Origin: Candidatus Cryptobacteroides merdigallinarum
GTDB lineage: Bacteria > Bacteroidota > Bacteroidia > Bacteroidales > UBA932
DNA: 53,003 bases
Assembly (NCBI GenBank): GCA_017694655.1
Contig: JADIMQ010000051.1
Coordinates: forward strand, 1 to 53,003
Direction: 5' to 3'
A program made the position numbers and the translations under genes. Shown here piece after piece: positions 51,459 through 53,003 of this stretch; the first letter of the stretch is position 1, and each line of letters starts with the position of its first letter. Below the pieces are notes generated by a model, which worked only from the letters and a program-made list of their open reading frames with translations, was not told the DNA's origin and did no database searches.

Positions 51459-52490
51459 TTGATGGACTGGCAAACACAGTTTAAAGTAAATTACGTTATG
51501 AAAAGGGATGCTATTGTCGCTTCCATACATTTGTCGAGAGGAAAAATCGAGGCGGCGCGTATCAATGTAAGCCAAGCATTATTGTTTGTTACGATCGTTG
51601 CTCTCGTTCCTTCCATTTTGATGATGGCTTATCCATCAGGTACAGCCCGTCTATTGGGAGCATCCGAATATTTGACACCTCTGGTACGGGAATACTTGTT
51701 GTGGTTTATTCCTTCGCTGTTGTTTCAGATGCTGTGCTCCGTATGCCTATTTATTATTCGTTTGGACGGTGCTCCGAAATTGGCCATGATGTGTAATGTC
51801 ATGGCTGCTCTTATCAGTGTTGTACTAGGATACCAGTGCCGCATCGGTTCGTCTGCCCTGCTGACAGAGGCGACTATGGCCATACTTATGTTCGTGGGCA
51901 ACCATGTCTTTATGAAATATCTGGGGGACAATGGCGTAGGGGCCTTCGGTATAGCCTGCTACTATACCCCGTTTGTGTTTATGGTGGGAAATGCCATAGC
52001 CCAGTCGGCCCAGCCTATAATCAGCTATAACTTCGGTCTCGGATACAGAAACCGTGTCAAGGCGACGGAGCGGATAGCGCTTCTTACGGCAATAGTCTGT
52101 GGTGTTGTACTCACGGCTGCGTTCTCTTTGTTCCCTGATATACTTGTAGGACTTTTCATAAATACAGAAAATCCTGCAGCCAAGATAGCCATTGACGGGT
52201 TCCCGTATTTTTCTGCAGCATTCGTGTTCTTTATTTTCAATCTCACGGTAATAGGTTATTACCAGAGTTTAGAGAAAATGCGCCATGCTACAGTACTGGC
52301 GCTTCTGCGCGGATTCATATTTTTGATACCGTCTTTTATCCTGTTGCCTAAAATAATAGGAACTCACGGCATTTGGCTTGCGTTATGTTTTTCAGAATTA
52401 TTGACAACATTCACAATAGCCATTATATACGGGACGGGAATGCTGAAAAGACGTGCGCGTACGCCAGTGGCAGGAAATAAGGCGGACTGA
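51459..52490 (+). pseudogene. MATE-family transporter lacking its N-terminal part
   Basis: The frame encodes the central and C-terminal part of a MATE efflux transporter: VASIHLSRGKIEAARINVSQ (an internal family motif normally found around residues 80-100), then nine or so membrane segments and the usual GNAIAQSAQPIISYNFGLG and FSLFPDILVGLF regions. Full-length relatives have about 440-460 residues, whereas only about 330 residues of homology are here. The first dozen residues after the ATG at 51459 do not fit a transporter, and the sequence before them is non-coding, so the gene appears to have lost about 90-100 N-terminal residues through a rearrangement at roughly 51500. Base composition is more AT-rich than in the neighbours. 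Confidence 0.7.
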
Positions 52491-52538
52491 ACATGTCCGT
52501 CAGGGAACTCGTTCCTCCAACAACAATTTGTACATTGT

Positions 52539-53003
52539 CTAATCCTTGATTCTATTGATGATTTCTGAGGCCGGAATATCACGCATAAGCGTGAACCCGA
52601 ACCACTTTTTGCCCAAATCCTTAATCGATGCCCCGATGTGGTACACTTCATCGTCTATAAGCAGAAAACGGTCATGCGCTTTGTTGAACCGCTCTATCCT
52701 GACTGGCGGATATTGAGCGTTGTGACGGTCAACATCCAGCTGGAACCGGTCGCTGACACGCTGCGTGTAGATAGTGGCAGTCACTCCTTTTTCCCTTTTG
52801 TCGAGCAGGGTCAGTACCGTATCATCCACATAGTTGTCAATCAGCGCAATGGTGCGTTTTGCCTTTCGTATCAAGTCAGATACAAAACGGTAAGCGTCAA
52901 ACACCTGCCCGTCGTAGGATATACCCTGCATGGGAGGGATATTGGCTTCCAGTCGTTTGAACACCTCGTCGATGCGCTTGTCCGTCACCTCCTGATGCCG
53001 TTT
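52539..53003 (-). CDS. ORF6N-type protein, C-terminal phospholipase D-like part (5' end outside window)
   Basis: The frame is open to the right edge, so the N-terminal ORF6N DNA-binding domain expected of this family lies outside the window. The visible part has RKAKRTIALIDNYVDDTVLT and KAHDRFLLIDDEVYHIGAS followed by KDLGKKWFGFTL, the characteristic ends of the phospholipase-D/nuclease-like C-terminal domain of phage-type ORF6N proteins common in Bacteroidota. The usual start region TDKRIDEVFKRLE is internal; reading through the GTG at 52988 upstream gives more coding sequence. Such proteins are typical of prophages and mobile islands. Together with the truncated MATE gene this marks the right edge as a likely mobile region. 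Confidence 0.75.
   Translation of the reverse strand, partial: KRHQEVTDKRIDEVFKRLEANIPPMQGISYDGQVFDAYRFVSDLIRKAKRTIALIDNYVDDTVLTLLDKREKGVTATIYTQRVSDRFQLDVDRHNAQYPPVRIERFNKAHDRFLLIDDEVYHIGASIKDLGKKWFGFTLMRDIPASEIINRIKD

Noticed and set aside
1..53003. CRISPR arrays, tRNA or rRNA genes, complete insertion sequences
   Set aside because: No regularly spaced repeats, no tRNA-like folded gaps of about 75 bases, no rRNA signatures and no transposase frames were seen.

Overview
The window comes from a member of the Bacteroidota, most likely order Bacteroidales. Supporting signs are a SusC/SusD pair with an ECF sigma factor and FecR anti-sigma, a transcarbamylase of the N-succinylornithine type, an rseC-rnfBCDGEA cluster, and repeated upstream boxes of the form TAnnTTTG, which is the Bacteroidota housekeeping -7 element. 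G+C is fairly high, and AGG (Arg) and ATA (Ile) codons are common. I cannot name the genus. No rRNA, tRNA, CRISPR array or complete insertion sequence was seen.

Left part (1-6235, + strand): the 3' end of an acyl-CoA synthetase, a PlsC-type acyltransferase with a metal-ribbon-like extension, a DUF1963/YwqG protein, and a large exported protein of four NPCBM-like beta-sandwich repeats, the fourth split by an uncharged Gly/Ala-rich segment. Then a minus-strand housekeeping block (15133 down to 6194): alaS, a single reading frame joining an LptF/LptG permease to methionyl-tRNA formyltransferase, thiamine pyrophosphokinase, ilvA, ilvE and queH.

Middle part (15269-27666, + strand): two membrane-anchored M23 peptidases, a MerR-like regulator, a Nif3 protein with its zinc-ribbon/coiled-coil partner, dnaB, a DUF3108 protein, rseC, the six Rnf genes and a small TPR-like protein. 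It is followed on the minus strand by two paralogous small outer-membrane proteins and a compact arginine operon (argF', argB, argE-like, mgsA, argH). Pro90 of ArgF' predicts succinylated intermediates.

Right part (34172-49238): a polysaccharide utilisation locus. An ECF sigma factor with a G9 tract in its coding sequence, a FecR anti-sigma, a SusC with an N-terminal STN signalling domain, SusD, a heparinase II/III-type lipoprotein lyase and two surface lipoproteins are followed by a terminator. The next gene has its own promoter, whose -33 box lies in the loop of that terminator. It encodes an exported protein in which a PL8 polysaccharide lyase is fused to a GH88 unsaturated glucuronyl hydrolase. 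The likely flow is surface cleavage of a uronic-acid polymer (glycosaminoglycan-like), SusCD import, then periplasmic lyase cleavage and removal of the unsaturated uronate by one polypeptide. No sulfatase is present.

Right end (49331-53003): a flavin reductase overlapping a His-rich COG0523 GTPase, a promoter followed by a structured-RNA candidate, a MATE transporter lacking its N-terminal portion, and the 3' end of a phage-type ORF6N/phospholipase-D-like protein. This end is more AT-rich and looks like an acquired or rearranged segment.
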